64,000 nucleotides of DNA. Origin: Candidatus Photodesmus blepharonis (GTDB taxonomy: Bacteria; Pseudomonadota; Gammaproteobacteria; Enterobacterales; Vibrionaceae). The number at the start of each line of letters is the position of its first letter. The first letter of the stretch is position 1. Location of the stretch: assembly GCF_000731795.2 (NCBI RefSeq), contig NZ_JGVK01000022.1:1-64000 (forward strand), read 5' to 3'. The notes beneath the pieces are model-generated. The model made no database searches and had not been told where the DNA came from. It saw only the letters and a list, made by a program, of their open reading frames with translations. Below are positions 21,007 through 29,155 of the stretch, one piece after another. Made by a program: the position numbers and the translations under genes.

Positions 21007-22128
21007 ATGAGTGTTGTTCCTCATATGAAGCTAGAAGATATTGATGTGAGCTCAGAAATTGATAATTTGATTTTTATGAGTTCTCCGTTTGAGTTTTCTT
21101 ATCAAGCTCAAAAAAAAATCCAAAGAGAGCTAGTATTGAACGCATTTCGTTACCATTATGCGAATAATTCTGATTACCGTAAGTATTGCGGGGTGTCAGG
21201 TGTTGATGCAAGTCTTTCTGATGTTGATGATATTCCTGTTTTTCCTAATTCAGTATTTAAGTATTCTAAGCTAGTCACAGCGAATAAGGATGATATAGAA
21301 AATTGGTTCACAAGTAGTGGAACTCAAGGTATTAAGAGTTTTGTTCCGCGTGATAGAGTAAGTATTGAACGTTTGTTGGGTTCTGTTATTTACGGAATGA
21401 AATATGTGGGTAATTGGTTCGATCATCAAATGGAGCTGGTCAATCTAGGTCCTGATCGATCTGATGTTAATGATATCTGGTTTAAGTATGTCATGAGTTT
21501 GGTTGAGCTGCTTTATCCAACAACTTTTACTGTGCATAACGAGAAAATAGATTTTAAACTCACATTGCAAGCTTTAGATAGAATTAAGAGTTCTAATAAA
21601 GCGATCTGCTTGGTTGGTCCTCCTTATTTTGTATTTCTACTTTGTGAACATATGAAGAAAGAAGGTCTTAAATTTAATGGCGGAGAGTCGTTCTATATTA
21701 TCACTGGGGGCGGATGGAAAAATCACGAAAATAAATCTCTTAATCGTGTTCGCTTCAATCACTTGTTGATGGATGTCTTTCAGTTATCTGATAAAAGTCA
21801 AATTCGTGATACCTTTAATCAAGTTGAATTAAACACTTGTTTTTTTGAAGATGAACAGCAACGTAAAAGGGTGCCGCCTTGGGTGTATGCTCGAGCGTTA
21901 GATCCCGTAACTCTTAAATCTCTTCCGAATGGTGAGTTAGGGCTTCTGAGTTTCATGGATGCTTCAGCCACCAGCTATCCCGCTTTTTTGCTTACTGATG
22001 ATGTTGGTATTATTTTAGAACACGCTGATGGGGTGGTTGGAACAAGTGTCGAGGTATTGCGTAGAGTGAAAACGAGAACGCAAAAAGGGTGTGCATTAAG
22101 CATGTCGAAGGCTTTCGCTGATAGATGA
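21007..22128 (+). CDS. luxE: LuxE, acyl-protein synthetase of the luminescence operon
   Basis: Activates fatty acid with ATP to acyl-AMP, holds the acyl group on a cysteine and passes it to LuxC. The product has long LuxE segments: SSEIDNLIFM, ENWFTSSGTQGIKS, RVSIERLLGSV, LVNLGPDRSD, ICLVGPPYFVFLL, IITGGGWK and QVELNTCFFED. The acyl-carrying Cys lies in QKGCALSMSK near the C-terminus. I place the start at 21007 because AGGA lies eight bases upstream; an ATG at 20998 directly abuts that AGG. The product is 373 residues. luxG begins 16 bases downstream. Confidence 0.97.
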   Translation: MSVVPHMKLEDIDVSSEIDNLIFMSSPFEFSYQAQKKIQRELVLNAFRYHYANNSDYRKYCGVSGVDASLSDVDDIPVFPNSVFKYSKLVTANKDDIENWFTSSGTQGIKSFVPRDRVSIERLLGSVIYGMKYVGNWFDHQMELVNLGPDRSDVNDIWFKYVMSLVELLYPTTFTVHNEKIDFKLTLQALDRIKSSNKAICLVGPPYFVFLLCEHMKKEGLKFNGGESFYIITGGGWKNHENKSLNRVRFNHLLMDVFQLSDKSQIRDTFNQVELNTCFFEDEQQRKRVPPWVYARALDPVTLKSLPNGELGLLSFMDASATSYPAFLLTDDVGIILEHADGVVGTSVEVLRRVKTRTQKGCALSMSKAFADR

Positions 22129-22144
22129 TTGCGAGGAATGAAGT

Positions 22145-22846
22145 ATGATTGTTCGTTGCGCTGTAACCGACGTTATTCAGATGTCGAGTAGTGTTTATAG
22201 AGTTCTTTTAAAGCCGGAAGTCAATATTGTCTTTAAGGCTGGACAATACTTGAAAGTGCATTTTAACTCTAAGAGTTATGCTTTCTCGATTGCTAGTTCT
22301 CCATTAGATCAGGATTTGATTGAATTACATATCAGAAAGAACGAAGGGATTGGCGATAGCTGTATCGTTGGTTGTTTTCAACAAGCTTTAAATGAGAACA
22401 TTCTAGTAGATGTTCCGCATGGTGATGCTTGGTTACGAGAGGATAGCGATAGGCCGATACTGCTTATGGCTGGTGGTACTGGTGTATCTTATGTTTCTGG
22501 AATTTTGAAGAAATGTATTAGTTCAAAAATGGTTCAACCTATTTACTTATATTGGGGAGTGAAAAATATTGAACTGCTTTATGTGCATAAGGAACTTATC
22601 GATTTAGTAGCAACACATGATAATGTTTATTACGTCTCTGCAGCGGAATATATGGATGATGTCCATCATTTGGTCAAAAAAGGTACCGTGCTTGATGTTA
22701 TTCTTAATGATTTCAATAATCTCTCTCAGTTTGATATTTACATGTGTGGTCCAGTGCCAATGATTAAGGCTGCTAAGGTATTATTAGGAAATTATAGAAA
22801 TGCGAATTTAGAACGAATGTTTTCTGACGCGTTAGCCTATGTTTAA
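22145..22846 (+). CDS. luxG: LuxG flavin reductase of the luminescence operon
   Basis: An NAD(P)H-dependent flavin reductase of the Fre family that supplies FMNH2 to luciferase. The 233-residue product has the flavin-binding segment YAFSIASSP, the nucleotide-binding motif LLMAGGTGVSYV, PHGDAWLRED and the C-terminal YMCGPVPMIKAA. PHGDAWLR and the ending ERMFSDALAYV match V. fischeri LuxG better than the housekeeping Fre. Sequence GAGGA lies before the ATG. It closes the lux operon; a hairpin and T-run follow. Confidence 0.97.
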   Translation: MIVRCAVTDVIQMSSSVYRVLLKPEVNIVFKAGQYLKVHFNSKSYAFSIASSPLDQDLIELHIRKNEGIGDSCIVGCFQQALNENILVDVPHGDAWLREDSDRPILLMAGGTGVSYVSGILKKCISSKMVQPIYLYWGVKNIELLYVHKELIDLVATHDNVYYVSAAEYMDDVHHLVKKGTVLDVILNDFNNLSQFDIYMCGPVPMIKAAKVLLGNYRNANLERMFSDALAYV

Positions 22847-22891
22847 TCTTAACACTGTCTAGGTCGGTCAGATTTGAACGGTTCTTTTACA

Positions 22892-22936
22892 GGCTGGTGG
22901 TTATTGTATTTATAACATAGTACCAGCTGTTTTTTT
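22892..22936 (+). terminator. Rho-independent terminator after luxG
   Basis: GCTGGT (22893-22898) pairs with ACCAGC (22922-22927). An inner stem GTTAT/ATAAC extends it, with a bulge on the 3' side. TTTTTTT follows at 22930-22936. It closes the lux operon, but fbpA begins only 24 bases later, so it may act as an attenuator rather than a full stop. Confidence 0.75.
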
Positions 22937-22960
22937 ACTTCAAAATAAGGTATTAAGTTG

Positions 22961-23977
22961 ATGAAAAGAATAAAATTGATGTTTTTAGTTTTTCATTTAG
23001 TGCTTTCAGCTATTGTCACAGCAGCCACACAAGAGGTAAATGTGTATTCTTACCGTCAACCTTTCCTTATTAAGCCAATGTTTGACGAATTTACTAAGGA
23101 AACTGGTATAAAAGTAAACGTGAGGTTTGCAAAGAAAGGATTGGCAGAAAAATTGATTCGGGAAGGTGAACATAGTCCTGCTGATGTTATTTTAACTGTA
23201 GATATTAGTCGCCTTGCAGATTTGACTAATAAGGGCTTAGTACAAAAAGTTGCGAATAAAGTTATTGAAAAAAATGTTCCTCCTCAATATAGGGATAAAG
23301 AGAATGAGTGGTTTGGACTTACAGTACGTGCTCGTTCTGTTTATTCTTCGAAAGATCGTATAGGTAAGCTTAGCAAAGATTTTACTTATGATGACTTAGC
23401 TGCGCCTAAATTCAAAGGTAAAATATGTACACGTTCAGGTAAGCATCCTTATAATTTATCGTTGGTTTCCGCTATGATCGCTCATAAAGGTGAAGAAAAA
23501 ACGAAAGAGTGGCTAATAGGAATGAAGAAAAATCTAGCTCGTAAACCTCAGAGCAATGATCGTGGACAGATTAAGGCGATTAAGGAGGGCTTGTGCGATC
23601 TCTCATTAGGCAATAGTTACTATTTGGGTAAAATGTTTAATGATGAAGAACAAAGCGTTTGGGCTAAATCTGTTCATATTAATTTTCCCAGCCAAAAAGA
23701 AGCGGGTACACATGTTAATATAAGTGGTATGGCGATGGCTAAATATGCGCCAAATAGAGATAACGCAGTTAAATTAATGGAGTTTTTAACAAGCAAAAAA
23801 GCTCAAGAAATGTATGCTGAGATAAATTATGAATATCCAGTAAAAGAGGGTGTTAAGATATCAGATTTAGTTAGATCTTGGGGCGATTTTAAAGCGGATA
23901 CTGTTCCTTTGAGTAAAATTGCTGCCAACCATACAATAGCTGTAAGACTTTTAGATGAGGTAAAATTTGACCTTTAA
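22961..23977 (+). CDS. fbpA: Ferric-iron ABC transporter, periplasmic binding protein
   Basis: Periplasmic Fe3+ carrier of the FbpA/AfuA/FutA family. It has a signal peptide (MKRIKLMFLVFHLVLSAIVTAATQ) and the family start VNVYSYRQPFL. The tandem tyrosines that ligate iron are visible in LGNSYYLGKM. Length, 338 residues, is normal. A TTG at 22958 would add one Met. AAGG lies upstream. It starts 24 bases after the lux terminator T-run, so there is little room for its own promoter unless that promoter overlaps luxG or the terminator. fbpB and fbpC follow in the same direction. Confidence 0.93.
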   Translation: MKRIKLMFLVFHLVLSAIVTAATQEVNVYSYRQPFLIKPMFDEFTKETGIKVNVRFAKKGLAEKLIREGEHSPADVILTVDISRLADLTNKGLVQKVANKVIEKNVPPQYRDKENEWFGLTVRARSVYSSKDRIGKLSKDFTYDDLAAPKFKGKICTRSGKHPYNLSLVSAMIAHKGEEKTKEWLIGMKKNLARKPQSNDRGQIKAIKEGLCDLSLGNSYYLGKMFNDEEQSVWAKSVHINFPSQKEAGTHVNISGMAMAKYAPNRDNAVKLMEFLTSKKAQEMYAEINYEYPVKEGVKISDLVRSWGDFKADTVPLSKIAANHTIAVRLLDEVKFDL

Positions 23978-24004
23978 TATTTTTATACAGACTTTTGTTA
24001 TTAT

Positions 24005-25675
24005 ATGACTAGAAAGGAGGGTATTTTTGTATGGAAAGCCAGTAGTGCAGCTCTAGCGCTCTTGTTAGTTTCACCAACGTTGGCAATATTTTATACTGCT
24101 GTTGGTGATAACAACGATGTTTTTTTGCATCTTCTTTCAACGGTGTTACCGACTTACGTGTTTAACACTCTCGTTCTTGTAATGGGAGTTATGTTGGTTT
24201 CTCTTATTCTGGGTGTACCGAGTGCTTGGTTTGTCGCTATGTGTAAGTTGCCCTCTGAGAGAGTTCTTCAGTGGGCGTTAGTTTTACCGTTAGTAATGCC
24301 AGGTTATATTGTTGCATATGTTTTTACTGATTGGTTCGATTTTGCTGGTCCAGTTCAGGTCTTTTTGCGTCAGCTGACGGGTTGGGAAGTAGGAGAGTAT
24401 TGGTTTCCGGACATCCGCACGTTAGCTGGTGCAACTTTGATTTTAGCCTTGGTATTTTATCCCTATGTGTACCTGCTTTGTCGCGCTGCATTCATGGAAC
24501 AAGATATTACCCTTCTCGAATCAGCAAAGTTACTCAGGTGCTCTCCTTGGAAGATTTTTTTTCGTGTTTCATTACCTTTAATTCGTCCTGCTATTGCTGT
24601 TAGCTTATCTTTGTTAGCAATGGAAACTATTGCTGACTTTGGTACTGTCAGTTATTTTTCTGTTAATACTCTTACCACTGCTGTTTATGATACTTGGTTT
24701 GGATACTCTAGTTTAGCTGCTGCCTCTAAAATTTCAGCTATGATGTTACTCTTTGTTTTCATTGCGCTAAGTATAGAAAGATATGGTCGATGTAAACGAG
24801 AATTGCTTCAAACCCCATTTAAAAATTGTAATAATTTTCGTTATGAGCTAGTTGGTTGGAAAAAATGGGTAGCATTGGCATGGTGTTGGGGGATTGTTTT
24901 CATTGCGTTCGTTTTTCCATTATTACAATTATGTATCTATTCTTATAGATATTTTAAGGATATCTGGATTATAGAGTTTTTTGAGTATGCGTTGAATAGT
25001 TTTCAGATCTCTATAACGGTAGCTTTTTTCAGTGTTTTTATTGCTCTTGTTGTAAATTTTTGTCATCGAGTTGACCCAAGTAGAAAGAGTATCCTGTATA
25101 TGCGTATTTCATCCATGGGGTATGCTGTTCCTGGAACGATATTGGCTCTTGGCGTGATGGTGCCTTTGTTGTTTATTGATTACTTTATTAATAATTTGAG
25201 CGAAATTATGGAATGGGGAAAGCCAGGATTGATACTTTCTGGTTCTGTGTTCGCCTTAATTTTTGCTTTAGTAGTGCGTTTTTCTGCAGTTGCGATTGGT
25301 AGTATTGAAAGTAGTTTAAGTAAGATATCGCTATCTTTAGACATGGTATCTCAAACCATAGGATGCAATTTAAGTCAGATGTTATATCGGGTTCATTTTC
25401 CTTTGATACGTAGGGGATTATTGGTCGCTGCATTGTTGGTATTTATTGAATCAATGAAAGAACTAAACGCTGGATTATTATTACGTCCTTTTAATTTTGA
25501 GACGTTAGCTACCTATGTATTTAACTATGCTTCAGATGAACGTTTGGAGTTGGCTGCTCTTCCCGCTGTATTAATTGTATTAATTGGTTTAATTCCACTA
25601 ATTATTGTTAATAGTTCATTAAGGAGTAACCAAACCGATGAGTTTTGCGTTATCTGTTCAGAACCTAACGTATAA
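24005..25675 (+). CDS. fbpB: Ferric-iron ABC transporter permease
   Basis: Inner-membrane permease with two fused ABC transporter permease halves. The 556-residue product has about twelve hydrophobic segments and two EAA-type loops that contact the ATPase, seen as ESAKLLRCSPWKIFFRVSLPL near residue 180 and DMVSQTIGCNLSQMLYRVHFPL near residue 450. This is the expected organisation for FbpB. No ribosome site precedes the ATG at 24005, while AAAGGAGG lies inside codons 3-5 with no standard start codon suitably behind it. The start is therefore less certain than the gene. The 3' end overlaps fbpC by 38 bases, indicating translational coupling. Confidence 0.93.
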   Translation: MTRKEGIFVWKASSAALALLLVSPTLAIFYTAVGDNNDVFLHLLSTVLPTYVFNTLVLVMGVMLVSLILGVPSAWFVAMCKLPSERVLQWALVLPLVMPGYIVAYVFTDWFDFAGPVQVFLRQLTGWEVGEYWFPDIRTLAGATLILALVFYPYVYLLCRAAFMEQDITLLESAKLLRCSPWKIFFRVSLPLIRPAIAVSLSLLAMETIADFGTVSYFSVNTLTTAVYDTWFGYSSLAAASKISAMMLLFVFIALSIERYGRCKRELLQTPFKNCNNFRYELVGWKKWVALAWCWGIVFIAFVFPLLQLCIYSYRYFKDIWIIEFFEYALNSFQISITVAFFSVFIALVVNFCHRVDPSRKSILYMRISSMGYAVPGTILALGVMVPLLFIDYFINNLSEIMEWGKPGLILSGSVFALIFALVVRFSAVAIGSIESSLSKISLSLDMVSQTIGCNLSQMLYRVHFPLIRRGLLVAALLVFIESMKELNAGLLLRPFNFETLATYVFNYASDERLELAALPAVLIVLIGLIPLIIVNSSLRSNQTDEFCVICSEPNV

Positions 25676-26666
25676 ATATGATTCTCAAATTATACTGAAA
25701 TTTCTTTCTTTAGACGTCAAGCATGGTGAAATTCTCTGTTTATTAGGTGTTAGTGGTTGCGGTAAGACAACACTGCTCAAAGTAATAGCAGGTTTGTTAC
25801 CTTTAACTTCTGGAGTGCTGAGTTTAAATTCTAGGATTCTGGATGATGGTAAGTGTTGGCTACCTCCAGAACGACGTAATATCGGCATGATTTTTCAAGA
25901 TTATGCTTTGTTTCCACATTTGACAGTTGCTGAAAATATAGCTTTTGGTTTGCATAATATGAGTGCAAACAGTAAGGTCAACAGAGTCAATGAGATGCTA
26001 ATGATGGTACGTTTGTCTAATTATGCTAGCCGTTTCCCACATCAGTTGTCTGGTGGTCAGCAACAACGTATCGCCATTGCTCGTTCATTAGCATATAAAC
26101 CAGATTTACTTTTGTTGGACGAGCCGTTTTCTAATATTGATCCTCAAGTGCGATATGAACTAATTTCAGAGATTCGTAAAGTTTTTAAAGTACAGGGGGT
26201 TACTGCTATTTTTGTTACTCATAGTCGGGAAGAAGCATTTGCTTTTGCGGATAAGATGGCCATAATGAACCACGGTATGATTGAGCAATGCGGTTTGGCA
26301 TCAGAACTTTATTACCATCCTGTGAGTAGATTTGTTGCTGATTTTTTAGGAGTAGGGAGTTATTTATCTGCGAGAAAAATATCAAAATATAAATATCAAA
26401 CTGAATTTGGTGTTATTGAAACGCAAGCTTATCAGCATGTCTATATTAATTCTGATTGCGAATTGCTTCTACGTCCTGAGCAAGTACAGATTAAATCTGA
26501 TTCAGGAAGTAATGCAAAAGTTTTGGAGCAGCAATTCATGGGTGGTTATTCTCGTTATATGATTGAGTTAAATGGTAAGAAACTTTTGTCGAATTCATAT
26601 GAAGATTTCAAAATAGGGCAGATGGTTTCTGTAAAATTGGATACGCAAGACATTTTAGTATTCTAG
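25638..26666 (+). CDS. fbpC: Ferric-iron ABC transporter ATPase
   Basis: Energises Fe3+ import. The 342-residue protein has Walker A GVSGCGKTT near residue 36, the Q-loop in MIFQDYALFPHLTV, the signature LSGGQQQRIAIARSLA, Walker B LLLLDEPFSNID and the switch His in FVTHSREEAFAFADK. A C-terminal TOBE-like regulatory part follows (ELLLRPEQVQI). AAGGAG precedes the ATG at 25638, inside the end of fbpB. No strong terminator follows. The three genes make a complete transporter; the specific metal is inferred from FbpA. Confidence 0.95.
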   Translation: MSFALSVQNLTYKYDSQIILKFLSLDVKHGEILCLLGVSGCGKTTLLKVIAGLLPLTSGVLSLNSRILDDGKCWLPPERRNIGMIFQDYALFPHLTVAENIAFGLHNMSANSKVNRVNEMLMMVRLSNYASRFPHQLSGGQQQRIAIARSLAYKPDLLLLDEPFSNIDPQVRYELISEIRKVFKVQGVTAIFVTHSREEAFAFADKMAIMNHGMIEQCGLASELYYHPVSRFVADFLGVGSYLSARKISKYKYQTEFGVIETQAYQHVYINSDCELLLRPEQVQIKSDSGSNAKVLEQQFMGGYSRYMIELNGKKLLSNSYEDFKIGQMVSVKLDTQDILVF

Positions 26667-26852
26667 TACTGTGGTTTTATGTTATGGAATTTTTTTTGAA
26701 TAGACTTTCATATTATGCCAACAAACGGAGCAGTGTAAATTTGAGTTATGGATCAGTTGAAATAGAGTTTCGCTTAATTCTAAAATTAAACCAGATCTAA
26801 TTTGGATTTTTTGCTTTGTGTCTATCGAGAGAACATCCATTTTGGGGTGCGC

Positions 26853-27353
26853 ATGTTCTATAAAGTATTAATTTTAGTTTTTATCAGTTTCCTGTCCCTT
26901 TCCGTAAACGCAAACAATTTTAGTTACAACTATTTTGAAGTGAGTACTGCAACTAGACCAAAAATGACAGGTTTACAATTTAGTACTTTTTTAACCGAAA
27001 ATTCACACATTGTTAGCCGTGTTGATACTTGCTTTAATAGTGAGTGGGATGTAGCAGTTGGTATTGGGTTTAATGGTCCCGTAGATCAATTAGTTGATGT
27101 TTATGGTCAGTTTCTAATTCATTATTTAAATAGTATAGGGAGAACGATCCAAACAGAAATTAATATTGGTGGACGTATGTGGATAACAGAGAAAATTGAA
27201 GTTACTGGTCGTATTGGTCGTAATGATGACCGTTCTGTTTTTCATTCAGGTATTAGATTCCATTCAACACAGCAGCTTTCTATTTCTGCTGAGGTACGGA
27301 ATAATGGTCTTTATGGTCCGCAGGCGACTATGTCTGTGCGCTTTCACTTTTAG
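26853..27353 (+). CDS. Small outer-membrane protein of unknown function
   Basis: Not recognised by name. After a signal peptide (MFYKVLILVFISFLSLSVNA) the protein shows alternating hydrophobic and polar strands (TGLQFSTFL, EWDVAVGIGF, TEINIGGRMW, KIEVTGRIGR, QLSISAEVRN). It ends in Phe (SVRFHF), the usual C-terminal signal for outer-membrane barrels. About 166 residues would give a barrel of eight strands. I prefer the ATG at 26853; a GTG at 26847 is also possible and the GGGG upstream is close. An ATG at 26802 would bury the signal peptide. It lies between the iron transporter and glutathione peroxidase, so a link to iron or oxidative stress is possible but not shown. Confidence 0.7.
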   Translation: MFYKVLILVFISFLSLSVNANNFSYNYFEVSTATRPKMTGLQFSTFLTENSHIVSRVDTCFNSEWDVAVGIGFNGPVDQLVDVYGQFLIHYLNSIGRTIQTEINIGGRMWITEKIEVTGRIGRNDDRSVFHSGIRFHSTQQLSISAEVRNNGLYGPQATMSVRFHF

Positions 27354-27438
27354 TGAGTTGGTATTGAATGAAAATTGTTTGATTCATGCTGACTTAGCGA
27401 TGGTGCTTGTGGGTTGAAATATGAGCGAGGAGTGGATA

Positions 27439-27954
27439 ATGTCACTTTTTCAAAAAACTAAAAAGTATGATTATGATCAATTTTATAAACTTTCAATAAA
27501 TACTCTACAAGGTAAGAAATTGAGTTTTAGCGATTTCCGAGGAAAGGTTGTACTTATTGTAAACACTGCTAGTCAGTGTAGCTTTACATCACAGTATGTT
27601 GGTTTACAGCAGCTATACGAAAAGTATACTGAAAGAAATTTAGTAGTTTTGGGTTGTCCATGTAACCAGTTTGCTAATCAGGAGAAAAAAAGCGTTGATG
27701 AAATCAAAAAGCAGTGTTTGGCGAAATATGGAGTTGGTTTTTTCATTACTGAGAAAATCAAAGTAAATGGTCATAATAGTCATCCAGTTTTTTCATATTT
27801 AAAGCAAGCATTACCAGGTTTATTGGGTAATTTCATTAAATGGAATTTCACTAAGTTTTTGATTGGTAGGGATGGTATTCCAATTAAACGATTTTCGCCA
27901 GTTACTCAACCAAAGTCATTAGAGATGTATATTCGAAAAGCGTTAGTAACATAA
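27439..27954 (+). CDS. Glutathione peroxidase family protein
   Basis: A thiol peroxidase of the GPx fold, reducing hydroperoxides with thioredoxin or glutathione. The 171-residue protein has VNTASQCSFTSQYVGLQQL (peroxidatic Cys about residue 47 in place of selenocysteine), LGCPCNQFANQE and WNFTKFLIGRDG, all three GPx motifs. A Gln and a Trp of the catalytic tetrad are therefore present. I use the ATG at 27439 because the sequence before it contains GAGGAG; the ATG at 27421 would add six residues. A peroxidase near the iron and luciferase genes may help control reactive oxygen, but that is inference. Confidence 0.9.
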   Translation: MSLFQKTKKYDYDQFYKLSINTLQGKKLSFSDFRGKVVLIVNTASQCSFTSQYVGLQQLYEKYTERNLVVLGCPCNQFANQEKKSVDEIKKQCLAKYGVGFFITEKIKVNGHNSHPVFSYLKQALPGLLGNFIKWNFTKFLIGRDGIPIKRFSPVTQPKSLEMYIRKALVT

Positions 27955-28405
27955 ATGTATTTTGTGTTCAGCTTAATTTTCTTATGAAAAGTAATTATTT
28001 AGATATCGAAGAAAGGAATTTTTAGTCATGTATGGGGTAGTGTCGTTAGATTAGAGTGTTATTAACTCTTTGGTTAATCTTGTATCAACTGCTAAATATA
28101 GAAAAGCATTTTACTTTTAAAAATTAAATTAATGCATATACAGTTCACATTGGTGTCTGTTTAGCATTAATTAAACCTGATTATATCAAATTATTTCATG
28201 GTCCTGTACGGTACGCCTCGGCTATATAGTGGTATCAAATATCTTATTGTTATCGTGATTGCTTTATTTGAGTTTGTTGTACAGTTTTAGAGCGGATTGG
28301 GTAAAATCTTAAGACATTCTTACTGAGATTCTTTCATATAATTTTGAAGTGTTTTGAGGTTTTAGAAGCGGGATATGGTCTTATAAATTTAGTGAGGAAA
28401 TAGCA
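27955..28405. other. Gene-free stretch upstream of pyrE
   Basis: 451 AT-rich bases. In many gammaproteobacteria rph lies before pyrE and its transcript carries an attenuator; no rph and no attenuator hairpin with a T-run was seen. The pyrE promoter should be here. Confidence 0.5.
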
Positions 28406-29047
28406 ATGAAAACTTATCAGCGTGAGTTTATCGAATTTGTACTGGAAAAGAGAATTTTAAAATTTGGTAAATTTACCTTAAAATCTGGTCGTAAAAGTCC
28501 TTATTTTTTTAATTCTGGATTGCTAAATACAGGTTGTGATCTTGAGCGTTTAGGATATTTCTATGCTGCAGCTTTGTTTGATTCAAGTGTTGAATTTGAC
28601 GTTCTGTTCGGGCCAGCTTATAAGGGGATTCCAATTGTGACTACTACAGCAATTGCTTTATCTAATTATCATAACATGAATACACCTTATTGTTTTAATA
28701 GAAAAGAGGTAAAAAATCATGGTGAAGGCGGCAGCCTGGTAGGCTCTCCATTAAAAGGCCGTGTTGTATTGGTTGATGATGTGATTACTTCTGGTAAAGC
28801 GGTACGTGAATCAGCCAAAATCATTCAAGAGAATGGTGCGTATTTGACCAGTATTTTTGTTGCTATTGATCGTCAAGAAAGAGGCCAGGGTATATTATCT
28901 GCTGTTCAAGAAGTAGAGGAAGATTTTAGTTGTTCAGTTTTCAAAATTGTTAGTCTAACAGAATTGGCAACTTACCTTGAAAGCAAAAAAATATACAGCC
29001 ATCATTTAACTGCATTAAAAACATATCTTAATTCATACGGTATTTAA
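28406..29047 (+). CDS. pyrE: Orotate phosphoribosyltransferase
   Basis: Makes orotidine 5'-phosphate from orotate and PRPP. The 213-residue product has the PRPP motif [17 protein letters not shown] near residue 120, the N-terminal substrate segment [14 protein letters not shown] and FGPAYKGIP. The flexible-loop basic residues [12 protein letters not shown] are kept. Length is typical. GTGAGGAAA precedes the ATG. Together with pyrBI in the same window this suggests complete pyrimidine synthesis. Confidence 0.97.
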   Translation: MKTYQREFIEFVLEKRILKFGKFTLKSGRKSPYFFNSGLLNTGCDLERLGYFYAAALFDSSVEFDVLFGPAYKGIPIVTTTAIALSNYHNMNTPYCFNRKEVKNHGEGGSLVGSPLKGRVVLVDDVITSGKAVRESAKIIQENGAYLTSIFVAIDRQERGQGILSAVQEVEEDFSCSVFKIVSLTELATYLESKKIYSHHLTALKTYLNSYGI

Positions 29048-29155
29048 TATTTTAAATTATCAATCTGTTTAATTTTAAAATGACTCCGTAAGTCTAGTGA
29101 AATTTCATTCATGTACTTTAACCACTTCAATTTCCCTATGTATTTATATCTTTAT

